Source: DASWVC01 sp036401335 | Lineage (GTDB): Bacteria; Verrucomicrobiota; Verrucomicrobiia; Chthoniobacterales; JAFAMB01 | NCBI GenBank assembly: GCA_036401335.1 | Contig: DASWVC010000127.1 | Coordinates: 1-17,749 of the forward strand | Direction: 5' to 3' | DNA: 17,749 nucleotides | Part shown: positions 6,819 to 15,010 of the stretch, in pieces | How the letters are laid out: each line of letters begins with the position of its first letter | Position numbering within the stretch: the first letter of the stretch is position 1 | Made by a program: the position numbers and the translations under genes | The notes under the pieces: model-generated | The model's database searches: none | What the model saw: the letters and a program-made list of their open reading frames with translations, nothing else | What the model was told of the DNA's origin: nothing

Positions 6819-8180
6819 TCATCCGTTTTCCGCACTGGCCCGCGCCGCCCGCGGAAGTAGATCGTCCACATGGACAGGCAACCCGGTTTCGAACGCCCTG
6901 TTTGCGGCGATGCCGGTCAGAAGGGAGCGGGCGCCGTCGAGGTGATTGGCCGCTCGCTTCAAGGGATCGGCGTCTTTGCGCGTTCCAAAAATGTCCTCGA
7001 GCATGATCGGATCCCCGCCGCCATGACCGCCGCGGCCCTGCGGTATTTCAACGATCCGCGGCTTTTCGAAATGCGGCAGCAGTAAAATTTGCTCCGAACT
7101 GGAGACGCCTTCCGATAAAGAACCGTCACGAGCATTGATGTAGGAGGACTCCTGATGGTTCAGTTCGATGCGTCCCTTGGTTCCATTGAAGGCCACGCGG
7201 TAACCTTCCCACGGCGCATACGCATGCAGACTGTAGCTCATCTGGGCGCCCGATTTGTACCGCACAAGGACGTTCATCGTGTCCTCAATCGTGATCCCAT
7301 CACTCCAGACGCTGAGGTCACGCCGGTAACCATCCTCATGCTCGGCCTCCAGGTAAAGCCCCTTGAGGGTTTCCGATTGACGCAGGTCAAGCGCAAACGG
7401 ATCGCGCTTCGCCTCGTCCGAGTCCGTGCCACGGTCGTAAAACTTTTTCACCCCGCGGCGAAGCGCATTGGCTTTTCCATAGAAGGCGAGACTGCCGACG
7501 GCGAAAACCGTTTCAGGCGCGGTGTCCAGCCACCAATTGACGAGGTCAAAATGATGGGTTGCCTTGTGGACCATCAATCCTCCAGAGTTCCGTTTTTCAC
7601 GGTGCCACCGGCGAAAATAGTCCGCGCCATGGTTTGTATCCAGCAACCACTCAAAGTGAATCGATTTCACTTCGCCGATTGAATCCGCAATCAATAACTC
7701 CTTCACCCTGGCGCGGATGGGTGCGTAACGGTAGTTGAAGGTCACGGTGAGTTTGCGGCCGGTGCGCTCGACCGCGTCAAGGATTGCGCCGCATTTCTCT
7801 ACGTCAATCGTTAGCGGTTTTTCCGTAATGACGTCGCGCCCCAGTTCCATCGCCCTGATGATGTACAGGTGATGCGTGCGGTCGATCGTAGAAACAATGA
7901 CAACATCCGGTTGCGCGTCACCAACCATTCGGTCGAAATCCTTGGCCAGGTAGGTCGGGACGGGAGCAACGCCGAATGTATCCGCGAGCGCCCGATTGTA
8001 GTAGTTCATCCGTGTCTGGTTGAGATCACAGAAAGCCACGAGGTCGCACCCGTCACGATAGGTCTCCGCTAGGGCCTGGATGAACATCCAGGCTCTCCCG
8101 CCGGTCCCGACGATCGCGTAGCGCCTTTTGAGAGAAGACGGATTGCCCTCCGGCGCGGAGGTCAGGTTCGATTTGTTCAT
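6819..8180 (-). CDS. Gfo/Idh/MocA family NAD(P)-dependent oxidoreductase
   Basis: This 453-residue cytoplasmic enzyme acts on sugars or cyclitols. The N-terminal Rossmann fold begins YAIVGTGGRA (21-30), a GxGxxx nucleotide-binding loop. EKPL at 120-123 is the family's catalytic Lys motif. The second domain holds SGGLMVHKATHHFDLVNWW (199-217) with the paired His and Asp expected at the active site, and near the C-terminus GRGGHGGGDPIMLEDIF. The last motif marks a long-form subgroup whose members usually exceed 400 residues, compared with about 340-350 in classic MocA enzymes. The substrate is unknown. It is the last gene of the CUT1 operon, 67 bases after the toroid-protein gene, so it probably oxidises or epimerises a product of the imported sugar. 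ATG 8180 has no obvious Shine-Dalgarno site. No signal peptide is seen. Confidence 0.9.
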   Translation of the reverse strand: MNKSNLTSAPEGNPSSLKRRYAIVGTGGRAWMFIQALAETYRDGCDLVAFCDLNQTRMNYYNRALADTFGVAPVPTYLAKDFDRMVGDAQPDVVIVSTIDRTHHLYIIRAMELGRDVITEKPLTIDVEKCGAILDAVERTGRKLTVTFNYRYAPIRARVKELLIADSIGEVKSIHFEWLLDTNHGADYFRRWHREKRNSGGLMVHKATHHFDLVNWWLDTAPETVFAVGSLAFYGKANALRRGVKKFYDRGTDSDEAKRDPFALDLRQSETLKGLYLEAEHEDGYRRDLSVWSDGITIEDTMNVLVRYKSGAQMSYSLHAYAPWEGYRVAFNGTKGRIELNHQESSYINARDGSLSEGVSSSEQILLLPHFEKPRIVEIPQGRGGHGGGDPIMLEDIFGTRKDADPLKRAANHLDGARSLLTGIAANRAFETGLPVHVDDLLPRAARASAENG

Positions 8181-8247
8181 GGTCGTTGCGTGGAGGTTGT
8201 AGCTTATCGAGCCGAGAGTAAGAAAGAAGGCTTTAGAAGCACGCCCG

Positions 8248-10497
8248 TCACCCTGCCGTTTCTTGATTCGGTGGCATCGGCTGATCGGTGGACAGACGCG
8301 GCCCGTTTAAACCCTCAGCATCCAGGGCGGCAAGGTACCGAATGAGGCCGAAGGTGCCTGCCGTGTAGGTCCAGCCGAGACCTCCCCAGGTGTCCCCTTT
8401 CGTAATGAGCCCATCATCTACCCCTTGGTCACAAAACGAGATACCTTCAGGCTGCATCCCGATGTCGGCAAAGCCGTGCCGTTCACCGGGATGGGCAAGG
8501 ATCTGCTGGGCCCCTTGAGCAATGAGACCCGCAATGCGTGTGAACAGTGCATCGCCGGTCAATCGTCCGAGCTTAACCAGATCCTCCAGAAAGAAAAGGG
8601 TGTAGATGTCCGTAACACCGACGCCCCACACGGAATTGATGCCTCCCCAGCCGACAGAGCTGACGCCTGCGCGATCAAGTGCCGTCCCGGGAATATTGGG
8701 CACGGTCCAGATCGAGTGCCAGGTCAGGCCGAGGCTGGCTGCACGGGTAGCCCCGTCGAGGCATTGGCTGTCACCGGTGCGCTCGTAAACGCTCAAAAGT
8801 GCGCGCATGGTGATCAGCGCGGCTTCTTTGTCCACGACGTTCGGATTGTCCAGTGTGCCGCCGCGGTAGTCGTCTGCCGGTACATGCTCCCGAATGACGT
8901 AAGCAGCTGCGCTCATCGCGGCGGCCGCGTAATGCTGCCCTACCTCTCCCGGCAGGCGATCGGCAAGGGTGAGGAGGTAAGGGATGGGAACCGCCGTGGC
9001 CGATTTGGCAGCGCGTTCGGTTGCACCAAACCAATCGTTTGAACGAATGCCTTCGCCGGCCTGGGTGTAGGCGCGATACCAGGAGCCATCCCCATTTTGC
9101 GCCGCGAGAAGAAAATCGCCGAAACGCCGGGCGGTCTCCCGCCAGCGCTCGTCGACACGGCCGTGAGAGCGGTGGAGATCGTCATTCAGCAGGAGATCAC
9201 CGGCTGCTTCCACCATCATGCGGGTGTAGGTTCCAGGCCGGTCTGTCCAACCGAGGTAATGCATCACCGGTCCGTCCGGATCGCCGCAGGCATAGAGGGG
9301 GCGGTTTTTGCGGCGGTGGTAAAGCGTGAAAAGCCAACCTGAAGGGGTCGCCAGGTGAGTGACGAAAAAATCGACGACGCGGCGGCTTCGCTGAAGCCAG
9401 GTGCCAGGATACCGCTCGGCCAGCACGTAAGCAAGATTCAGCTGCCGACCGGTAAAACCATACTCCAGAATTTCCTGAGAATCCGCCATCGCGTGATCAG
9501 CGAAAGATGCCCCGAACGCCTTGGCCGGAACGGAATAGCCCTTCTCCGGATCGAAGTTAAGGATGAAACCGGCCCCGCCTTTTGGCCATTCCTGGAAAGT
9601 CCGTTGCGCTGAGCTCAGCCTCAGTTCAATTGCTCCCCGCAAAGTGTAAGGCAGGGCCGGCGGTCGCGGGTCCGCGACGGCAACCGCCCGGCGAAAAGTT
9701 TCCCGGACAGCTTCCGCATAGGTCTCGGCCTGGAAAGTCCAAATCTCGTAGACGATGTGCGCATCGAAACCCTCGGCCGCGACCGGCCGAAAGGCGGTGG
9801 CGGGCGTGCCCCGTGCGTCTAGGGACGCGCTGCGGTCACCGTCGTGATAAGGCCAGTAGGCGTGCAGGCAGATCTCCTGGGTAGCACGGGAGATGCCGCA
9901 GGCGCCGATGTCCGTCCGTTGCAGGTAGCGGCTATCGCCTTTGTGCCGTGACGGTCGGCTGTCATGCTCAGCCGGGGTCCTGCGCAGGAGGCAGACCATT
10001 CGGCCGGTTGGCGCCTGGTAGGCGCCCACCAGTGGGTACGCAAGGCGGTGATCGCTGAACGAGTACAGGCGATCGGCCATCCACTGATCCGGTGAATAGA
10101 GCATTCCCGGTGCAAAGAAACGCCAGTTGTCAACATCTTCGCAATGAAGCCGCAGCCCGAGATGAAACTGCACCCCTTCTACGGCAACTTGCGCCCGCGG
10201 CGAGAGCGGGAAAGCTGAAAGCTGACGGTCGAGCCGGACGCCATCCGCGTCCAGCGAGGTCCAGCGATCGGTTGCCGTGAAGGACATTCCTTCGTGGGCC
10301 CAGGATCTGATTCCAGTAACGCTTTCGAAACCGGTTGCGTCCGTCGCTTCGTAACCGGCGTGGACGGTCCTGCCGCTCAGGAATTGGCAGTGGAGAGCCC
10401 CCGGCGTGGCGAGGACAAGGGAGCCCACGTGCAGAACCGGATTAGCGCCGGAAGCAGACGAAACCATTTCGATGCGGCTCTGATTGCCTTCAGCCAT
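8248..10497 (-). CDS. Large cytoplasmic protein, putative glycosidase with (alpha/alpha) toroid
   Basis: I do not recognise a named family for this 749-residue protein. ATG 10497 is chosen over GTG 10500 because AGGAG sits about eight bases upstream of it. There is no signal peptide or membrane segment, so it acts in the cytoplasm. Residues up to about 275 look like a beta-sandwich with many aromatic residues. Residues 285-725 look like paired helices with turns such as AAQNGDGSWYRAYTQ (466-480), DNPNVVDKEAALITM (551-565), SSVGWGGINSVWGVGVTDIY (614-633) and DTWGGLGWTYTAGTFGLIRY (703-722). This resembles the (alpha/alpha)6 barrels of GH88, GH105, GH127 and related glycosidases or lyases. Conserved acids such as Asp489, Glu495, Asp551 and Asp557 are candidate catalytic residues. 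The gene sits between sugar permeases and the Gfo/Idh gene, so it probably processes the sugar that the CUT1 system imports. Confidence 0.7.
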   Translation of the reverse strand: MAEGNQSRIEMVSSASGANPVLHVGSLVLATPGALHCQFLSGRTVHAGYEATDATGFESVTGIRSWAHEGMSFTATDRWTSLDADGVRLDRQLSAFPLSPRAQVAVEGVQFHLGLRLHCEDVDNWRFFAPGMLYSPDQWMADRLYSFSDHRLAYPLVGAYQAPTGRMVCLLRRTPAEHDSRPSRHKGDSRYLQRTDIGACGISRATQEICLHAYWPYHDGDRSASLDARGTPATAFRPVAAEGFDAHIVYEIWTFQAETYAEAVRETFRRAVAVADPRPPALPYTLRGAIELRLSSAQRTFQEWPKGGAGFILNFDPEKGYSVPAKAFGASFADHAMADSQEILEYGFTGRQLNLAYVLAERYPGTWLQRSRRVVDFFVTHLATPSGWLFTLYHRRKNRPLYACGDPDGPVMHYLGWTDRPGTYTRMMVEAAGDLLLNDDLHRSHGRVDERWRETARRFGDFLLAAQNGDGSWYRAYTQAGEGIRSNDWFGATERAAKSATAVPIPYLLTLADRLPGEVGQHYAAAAMSAAAYVIREHVPADDYRGGTLDNPNVVDKEAALITMRALLSVYERTGDSQCLDGATRAASLGLTWHSIWTVPNIPGTALDRAGVSSVGWGGINSVWGVGVTDIYTLFFLEDLVKLGRLTGDALFTRIAGLIAQGAQQILAHPGERHGFADIGMQPEGISFCDQGVDDGLITKGDTWGGLGWTYTAGTFGLIRYLAALDAEGLNGPRLSTDQPMPPNQETAG

Positions 10498-10500
10498 CAC

Positions 10501-11337
10501 TCACTCCTTGACTGCACCCGCACTAAGGCCGCTCACGATGTACTTCTGCAGAGCCACGAAGATAACGATGATGGGCAGTGCGGTCGCCGTGGAAACCGCC
10601 ATCATGTCGTTCCAACGCGTGCCGTACAGGCCGACAAGGTTGCTCAGGGCCACCGTGATGGGTTGCATATTCTCGTTTGTGGTCAGGGTCAGGCCGAAGA
10701 CGAGTTCACCCCAGGTCAACACAAAAGCAACGGTGCCGACCGTGAGAAGCCCGGGGCGCACCAGCGGCAGGATCACCCGCCAGAAAGCGCCCGCCTGGGT
10801 GCATCCGTCCACCTTGGCGGCGTCTTCGAGTTCGCGCGGCAAATGGAGAAACAACGGACGTAGGATCGTGATGGCAAGGGGCAGCGCAAAAACCGTGTTC
10901 GCAAGGATCAGCGCCGTATAGGTATTGACGAGGCTGAGCCGGCTGAAAATCACGAAAAGGGGTACTGCCAGGTTGATCGTCGGCAGCATCTGGCTGACCA
11001 GAAGGATCAAGATGGTTAATCCGGCAATCCTGAGCTTAAGCCGGGCCAACGCATAAGCTGCCGGGGTGGCGAAGCAAAGCGTGAAGGCCGTCGTTCCGAG
11101 GCTGATGATAACGCTGTTGAGGAACGCACGGCGGATGGCCGGATCCTGCAGGACCGTAAAGTAAGAGGTCCATTGGGGGTGGAACGGCACGACCTGTGGC
11201 GGCACCGCGAAGATGTCGCCTTCGGGCTTCAATGACGTGACCACCATCCAGTAGACCGGGATAAGGTAAAGGCCGACCACGATGCAACCGATCACGGTCT
11301 TCAGCCACTTGGTCGGACGCCCCGCCCCCCGTCTCAC
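10501..11337 (-). CDS. CUT1 sugar ABC transporter permease (MalG-like)
   Basis: This 278-residue inner-membrane permease is one half of the CUT1 channel. It has about six helices (VIGCIVVGLYLIPVYWMVVT near the N-terminus, then LGTTAFTLCFATPAAYALA and others). The cytoplasmic EAA loop is EDAAKVDGCTQAGAFWRVIL followed by PLVRPG, the conserved site that docks the ATPase. Length and topology are normal for MalG. The GTG start overlaps the stop of the MalF-like gene (GTGA), and its own stop lies three bases before ATG of the toroid-protein gene, so translation of all three is coupled. No ATPase gene is in the operon. Confidence 0.92.
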   Translation of the reverse strand: MRRGAGRPTKWLKTVIGCIVVGLYLIPVYWMVVTSLKPEGDIFAVPPQVVPFHPQWTSYFTVLQDPAIRRAFLNSVIISLGTTAFTLCFATPAAYALARLKLRIAGLTILILLVSQMLPTINLAVPLFVIFSRLSLVNTYTALILANTVFALPLAITILRPLFLHLPRELEDAAKVDGCTQAGAFWRVILPLVRPGLLTVGTVAFVLTWGELVFGLTLTTNENMQPITVALSNLVGLYGTRWNDMMAVSTATALPIIVIFVALQKYIVSGLSAGAVKE

Positions 11338-12275
11338 GAGGCCTCCTCGCGGCGGATCGTCCAGACGTAGAGGCCGGACAAGCTTAGGGAAATCAGCAGG
11401 AGCACGGTCGCAGCGGCCGCCCCTTTACTGAACGCAAAAGAGGTGAAGGTCAGTTGGTAAGTGTAGACCGGCAAGGTTGTGGTAGCGTCCACCGGTCCGC
11501 CCTGCGTCAGCACAAAAATCAGGTCGAATACCTTAAACGTGTACACGAACGAAAGTAGCAACACGGTGAGGGCGACGGCTCGCACCTGCGGCAGCGTGAT
11601 GAATCGGAAACGCTCCCACATCCCGGCACCGTCGATCATCGCAGCCTCGTACAGCGAGGGGGAAATGCCCTGCAATCCGGCAAGAAGCAGCACCATATTG
11701 AATGGCACGCCAACCCAGGCGTTGGCGAGAATAACGGCGGTTAGGGCCGCGTGCTGATCGGTCAGCCAGAATGCCGGCCGATCAATGAGCCCCGTGGCGA
11801 GCAGAAATGCGTTAAAAAGACCGTAGCTTCCGTCCAGGAGCCATCGCCAGACGTTTGCGGAAACCACGATTGGCAGCAACCAGCCGAGCAGGAGCAGCGC
11901 ACGCAAAGTGCGGTTTCCTGGAAACGGCTGGCTGAAAAACAGGGCCAGGGCAAAGCCAAGCGTGAATTGTAGAAAAAGCGCGCCGGCCGTGAAAACCAGC
12001 GAGATCAGCAGGGCGTGCCGAAAAGCCTGATCGTCGGCCAAGGTACGGAAGTTGTCGAATCCGACAAAAGGGCTGGAACCGCGCAGGAGGTTGCCGATGT
12101 CCGTGCCGTGCACCGCCAGCCAGATGTTGTACGCCAGCGGATAAACGGTCATAAACGCGATGAACAGCAGTGCCGGCAGGAGAAAACCGTTACCCCGCTG
12201 CTTCCTCGTGCCCGTACGTTGCGATCGCCGAGTCGCCACGGGCGCGCCCTGCTGCTCCAGGCTGGAGATCGGCAT
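11334..12275 (-). CDS. CUT1 sugar ABC transporter permease (MalF-like)
   Basis: This 313-residue partner permease of the CUT1 system has a basic N-terminus (RRSQRTGTRKQRG) before the first helix (LLPALLFIAFMTVYPLAYNI) and about six helices in total. The EAA loop is YEAAMIDGAGMWERFRFITL followed by PQVRA. A periplasmic segment after helix 1, VHGTDIGNLLRGSSPFVGFD, is typical of MalF/UgpA proteins. Four bases separate its ATG from the end of the binding-protein gene, and its stop overlaps the next permease. It is shorter than E. coli MalF (514 residues) and matches the common compact form found in CUT1 systems of most bacteria. Confidence 0.92.
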   Translation of the reverse strand: MPISSLEQQGAPVATRRSQRTGTRKQRGNGFLLPALLFIAFMTVYPLAYNIWLAVHGTDIGNLLRGSSPFVGFDNFRTLADDQAFRHALLISLVFTAGALFLQFTLGFALALFFSQPFPGNRTLRALLLLGWLLPIVVSANVWRWLLDGSYGLFNAFLLATGLIDRPAFWLTDQHAALTAVILANAWVGVPFNMVLLLAGLQGISPSLYEAAMIDGAGMWERFRFITLPQVRAVALTVLLLSFVYTFKVFDLIFVLTQGGPVDATTTLPVYTYQLTFTSFAFSKGAAAATVLLLISLSLSGLYVWTIRREEAS

Positions 12276-12278
12276 GGC

Positions 12279-13526
12279 TCAGCTCCGCAGCAACGGCTTG
12301 ATTGCGCGGGCAGCCTGAGCCAGCGAATCTGCCACGCTTGCCTGGCCGGTAAGTGCTCGCTGGATGGCAAGCTGGATGGCTTTGGAAATATCGAGGTAAT
12401 GTTCACCATAGGCTCGGGGCCTGGCGACGGTAAGTTCTTTCACGAAAACGCTGCGTACGACGTCGTCTGCCCAATAGGGGTCATCAACCAGCGTCTTCGA
12501 AGACGGGAGTTGATTACCCGTAATCACATATTGTTTGGCGACGGCCGGCTGTTTCAGCCATTTGATCAGGTCGAATGCCGCATCGGGATTGCTGCTTCGG
12601 GCAGGGATTGCAAGATCCTCGGCCCCGATCACGGAGGCTTCTTGCTCGTTTTTCGGGAGCGGGGCTACTCCCCATTCGAAACCTTTCGGGGCCGTCGCCG
12701 TGAGATCGGGGATCTGCCAGGGACCGTTCACCATCATGGCCGCCTGACCGTTGGCAAACTGGTTCATGACGTCCTGCTGGCCCCAGCTCACCACACCCCT
12801 GGACATGTGCCCTCGATCGATCAGATCTTTCCAGATCTGCAGGGCAGCCTTTCCACCCTCACCGTCAAGGGTCGGCACGTCCCCGCCGGCTTGCCATAAC
12901 CAGGGCAACCACTGGTAAGTGCTTTCCTCTGACTGGACGGCGCTGACCGCAAGGGCAAACTGGTTCTTTTTCGTGAGCTTCGGGGCGACACTGCGCAACT
13001 CGTCCCAGGTCGTCGGCACAACCGTCCCGGCGTCGCGGAGGGCCTTTTTGTTGTACCAAAGCACAAGGCAGTTTACTGCGTCCGGCACAGCCCAGCGTTT
13101 GCCCTGCCAGACGGCTGTTTTCCACGCATTGTCCAGGATGTCACCCGCTCCGGACCATGCCGCGAGGCGACCCGTCAGGTCGGACAGCAAGCCGAGGGCA
13201 GCGAAGGAAGAAACATCCGAGTTGTCGACGGCAATGACGTCCGGCACTTGCCCCGCGCTCGCCGCCTGCAGCAGGGTACGCTTGTATTGATCAAAGGCGA
13301 TTGTGCGCCGCTTGATGGTCACTTGCGGGTTGGCTTTCATGTAGGCCGCGTAAGCCTCATCTGCGGACTTCTTGGTTCCTCCCGCCGTCCAATAGTCCCA
13401 GCAGTTTAAGGTTACGGCCGTACCGGTTGTCGAAGCCCTGGCATCCTGGCTTGACCACCCGGCCATCGTTGCCGCCGCGGTTGCGCCGACAAGCTTCAGG
13501 ACGGTCCGACGGCTGACGTTGGTCAT
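12279..13526 (-). CDS. CUT1 extracellular solute-binding protein with Tat-type signal
   Basis: This 415-residue periplasmic sugar-binding protein is of the MalE/UgpB type. ATG 13526 starts MTNVSRRTVLKLVGATAAAT. The SRRTVLK matches the twin-arginine motif, and cleavage is likely after ARA (residue 31), so it is probably exported folded. The mature chain opens TAVTLNCWDYWTAGGTKKSA, the typical first strand of this family. It continues with VPDVIAVDNSDVSSFAALGL, GPWQIPDL, AEDLAIPARSSNPDAAFDLI and KWLKQP, all standard blocks. An upstream in-frame ATG at 13619 would add 31 residues that do not look like protein and would push the Tat signal inside, so I reject it. First gene of the CUT1 operon. 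Ligand unknown, but a disaccharide or glycoside is likely for CUT1. Confidence 0.9.
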   Translation of the reverse strand: MTNVSRRTVLKLVGATAAATMAGWSSQDARASTTGTAVTLNCWDYWTAGGTKKSADEAYAAYMKANPQVTIKRRTIAFDQYKRTLLQAASAGQVPDVIAVDNSDVSSFAALGLLSDLTGRLAAWSGAGDILDNAWKTAVWQGKRWAVPDAVNCLVLWYNKKALRDAGTVVPTTWDELRSVAPKLTKKNQFALAVSAVQSEESTYQWLPWLWQAGGDVPTLDGEGGKAALQIWKDLIDRGHMSRGVVSWGQQDVMNQFANGQAAMMVNGPWQIPDLTATAPKGFEWGVAPLPKNEQEASVIGAEDLAIPARSSNPDAAFDLIKWLKQPAVAKQYVITGNQLPSSKTLVDDPYWADDVVRSVFVKELTVARPRAYGEHYLDISKAIQLAIQRALTGQASVADSLAQAARAIKPLLRS

Positions 13527-13655
13527 CTCGCTTCGGTGCAGAACCAGAGGGCCTAGACTACTTCTTGATCGCCGCACGTCTTGGGAACGAGCGCTGGTAA
13601 AAGGGGGAGAACAGGTCATGGCGCATCCTTATCCATCGAAATGGAACATCCATGA

Positions 13656-13675
13656 TTCGCGCGCTTCTTCGCGCG
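13656..13675 (-). repeat. Twin CGCGCGAA boxes, possible operator
   Basis: On the - strand the octamer CGCGCGAA occurs twice (13675-13668 and 13663-13656) with 12 bases between starts, close to one helix turn. Because CGCGCG is self-complementary the same bases can also form a hairpin with a six-base loop. It lies 130 bases upstream of the CUT1 binding-protein start. This could be a tandem operator, or a stem in the leader RNA. Confidence 0.35.
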
Positions 13676-13680
13676 TGGCT

Positions 13681-13692
13681 GGGAATATTTCC
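13681..13692. promoter_or_regulatory. Operator-like near-palindrome GGGAATATTTCC
   Basis: The 12-base sequence is a palindrome but for one base pair (GGGAAT against GGAAAT). It lies beside the CGCGCGAA boxes in the CUT1 upstream region, an AT-centred site in GC-rich DNA, as expected for a repressor or activator binding site. No regulator gene is in the window. Confidence 0.3.
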
Positions 13693-13840
13693 GCCTCGTT
13701 TGATCGGCGCCCTGCGACGCGTCAGCGGCGCGCAAACGCGGCGGCAGGGCCGAATTGCTGCTGCGGACTTCGCGGGACCGCAGCCCCCTCCATGAACCGC
13801 CACCGAGTGACATCCAATCCGGACTTCCCAAGGCGATCAC

Positions 13841-13871
13841 GCACCGCCGGCGGGCAGGAACCTGGCGGTGC
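13841..13871 (-). terminator. Stem-loop downstream of the CUT2 permease
   Basis: GCACCGCC (13841-13848) pairs perfectly with GGCGGTGC (13864-13871) around a 15-base loop. It lies about 135 bases after the CUT2 permease stop. There is no T-run after it, so if it terminates it would be by a Rho-dependent route, or it serves as a 3' end protector. Confidence 0.25.
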
Positions 13872-14005
13872 CTGCGGGCCACGGGTTTTGCCCGCTTTGC
13901 GAAATCCGTTCACGGGCTTGGTGAGAAGGGCACCGGCAAATGCCTGGGCTTCAATCCCGACGCGATCAGGCCATCCTTTGCATGCCCACCCCCCGTTACT
14001 TTTCT

Positions 14006-15010
14006 TCAGGCCGTGCCGCGGACCCGGATCGACTGGAGCCGCTGCAGGACGAGCGGCACGGTGGCACCGAGGATGACCAGAATCCCGGTGACGCAGCGTT
14101 CCCAGTACGAGGAAATGCCGACCAGGATCAGTGAGTCGCTGATGATCGTCACCACGAACACCCCGAGCAGGGTGCCGAAAATGGTGCCGCGCCCCCCGGT
14201 GATCCGCGTGCCGCCCAGCACCACCGCAGCGAGCACGTTGAGCTCCGAGCCGACGAGGTCAAATGGATTCGCGACCCGCGCCTGCGAGCTGTGCACGATC
14301 CCCGTCACCCCGGCGATCAATCCGACGAGCGTATAGATGAGAAACTTTGTGCGCGCCACCGGAATGCCCAGCCGGGTACAGGCCAATTCACTGCCGCCAA
14401 GGGAGTAAATGTAACGTCCGAACATGGTAAACCGAACGAGGAACCCGACCACAGCCGTTACGGCAACCAACGCCAGGACAGTGGCCGGCAGGCTGAACAG
14501 GCTCCCGTCGGCGAGGCGTCCACGGTAAAGGTAGGTGCGGGAGAGCTGGGTCATCGCGTCCGGCAGGTCTACGATGTGTTTGGTGCCGATGAACGTCAAA
14601 AGAACGCCCCGGAATAGCGAAAGGGTGCCAAGCGTCACGATCAGGGTGGGTAGCCGGAAAAAGGCGATAAGCGAGCCGTTGATCGCGCCGAGCAACGCTC
14701 CGATGGTCGCGCTGACCAGGAAGATCCATGCGAGCGAAGCGTGCGGGTCAACGTTGACGAAGAGCTTGGCGGTGCTGTACATCGCGACTGCCGCGATCGC
14801 CGTGAAGGAAACGTCGATGCCGCCGGAAAGGAGCGCCAGGTAGACGCCCAAAGCAAACAGCCCTGTTGTGATGCTGTTGCGGACAAGGTCGAGCAGGTTG
14901 GGCGCACTCAGAAAAACCGGGTTGATCGCCGTGACCAGGGCGCACAACAGGACGGTCGTGGCAAGCACGACGCCTTCAGAACTTCGCAGGTAACGCAACA
15001 ACCGGGCCAT
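14006..15010 (-). CDS. CUT2 sugar ABC transporter permease (RbsC/LsrC/RhaP-like)
   Basis: This 334-residue inner-membrane permease of the ribose/rhamnose/AI-2 class has about nine or ten helices. Family blocks include TTGLFALGVYLALLSGGIDV (residues 48-67, where GGIDVS is typical), GALLGAINGSLIAFFRLPTL, IVTLGTLSLFRG and GSELNVLAAVVLGGTRITGG followed by RGTIFGTLLGV, the conserved cytoplasmic loop. The ATG overlaps the TAA of the ATPase gene by one base (TAATG), so the two are coupled. AI-2 and rhamnose systems usually have two permease genes. Only one is present here, so it probably forms a homodimer as RbsC does. Confidence 0.92.
   Translation of the reverse strand: MARLLRYLRSSEGVVLATTVLLCALVTAINPVFLSAPNLLDLVRNSITTGLFALGVYLALLSGGIDVSFTAIAAVAMYSTAKLFVNVDPHASLAWIFLVSATIGALLGAINGSLIAFFRLPTLIVTLGTLSLFRGVLLTFIGTKHIVDLPDAMTQLSRTYLYRGRLADGSLFSLPATVLALVAVTAVVGFLVRFTMFGRYIYSLGGSELACTRLGIPVARTKFLIYTLVGLIAGVTGIVHSSQARVANPFDLVGSELNVLAAVVLGGTRITGGRGTIFGTLLGVFVVTIISDSLILVGISSYWERCVTGILVILGATVPLVLQRLQSIRVRGTA

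Larger units (their letters stand above)
13527..14005. promoter_or_regulatory. Regulatory gap upstream of the CUT1 operon
   Basis: This 479-base gap separates the CUT2 permease from the CUT1 binding protein and should hold the CUT1 promoter (- strand). I find no gene in it. Its notable structures are listed separately: a CGCGCGAA repeat at 13656-13675, a palindrome at 13681-13692, and a stem at 13841-13871 that could act as a terminator or processing site for the CUT2 message. No clear -35/-10 pair can be fixed. Confidence 0.4.

Noticed and set aside
6131..7006. Long + strand frame of 291 codons
   Set aside because: Arg- and Pro-rich, no family resemblance, antisense to the TetR and ABC remnants and running into the 3' end of the oxidoreductase gene.
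12015..12899. + strand frame of 294 codons over the MalF and binding-protein genes
   Set aside because: Antisense to two clearly identified genes.
13527..13619. 31-residue N-terminal extension of the CUT1 binding protein
   Set aside because: It would bury the Tat signal inside the protein; MTNVSRR is the natural start.
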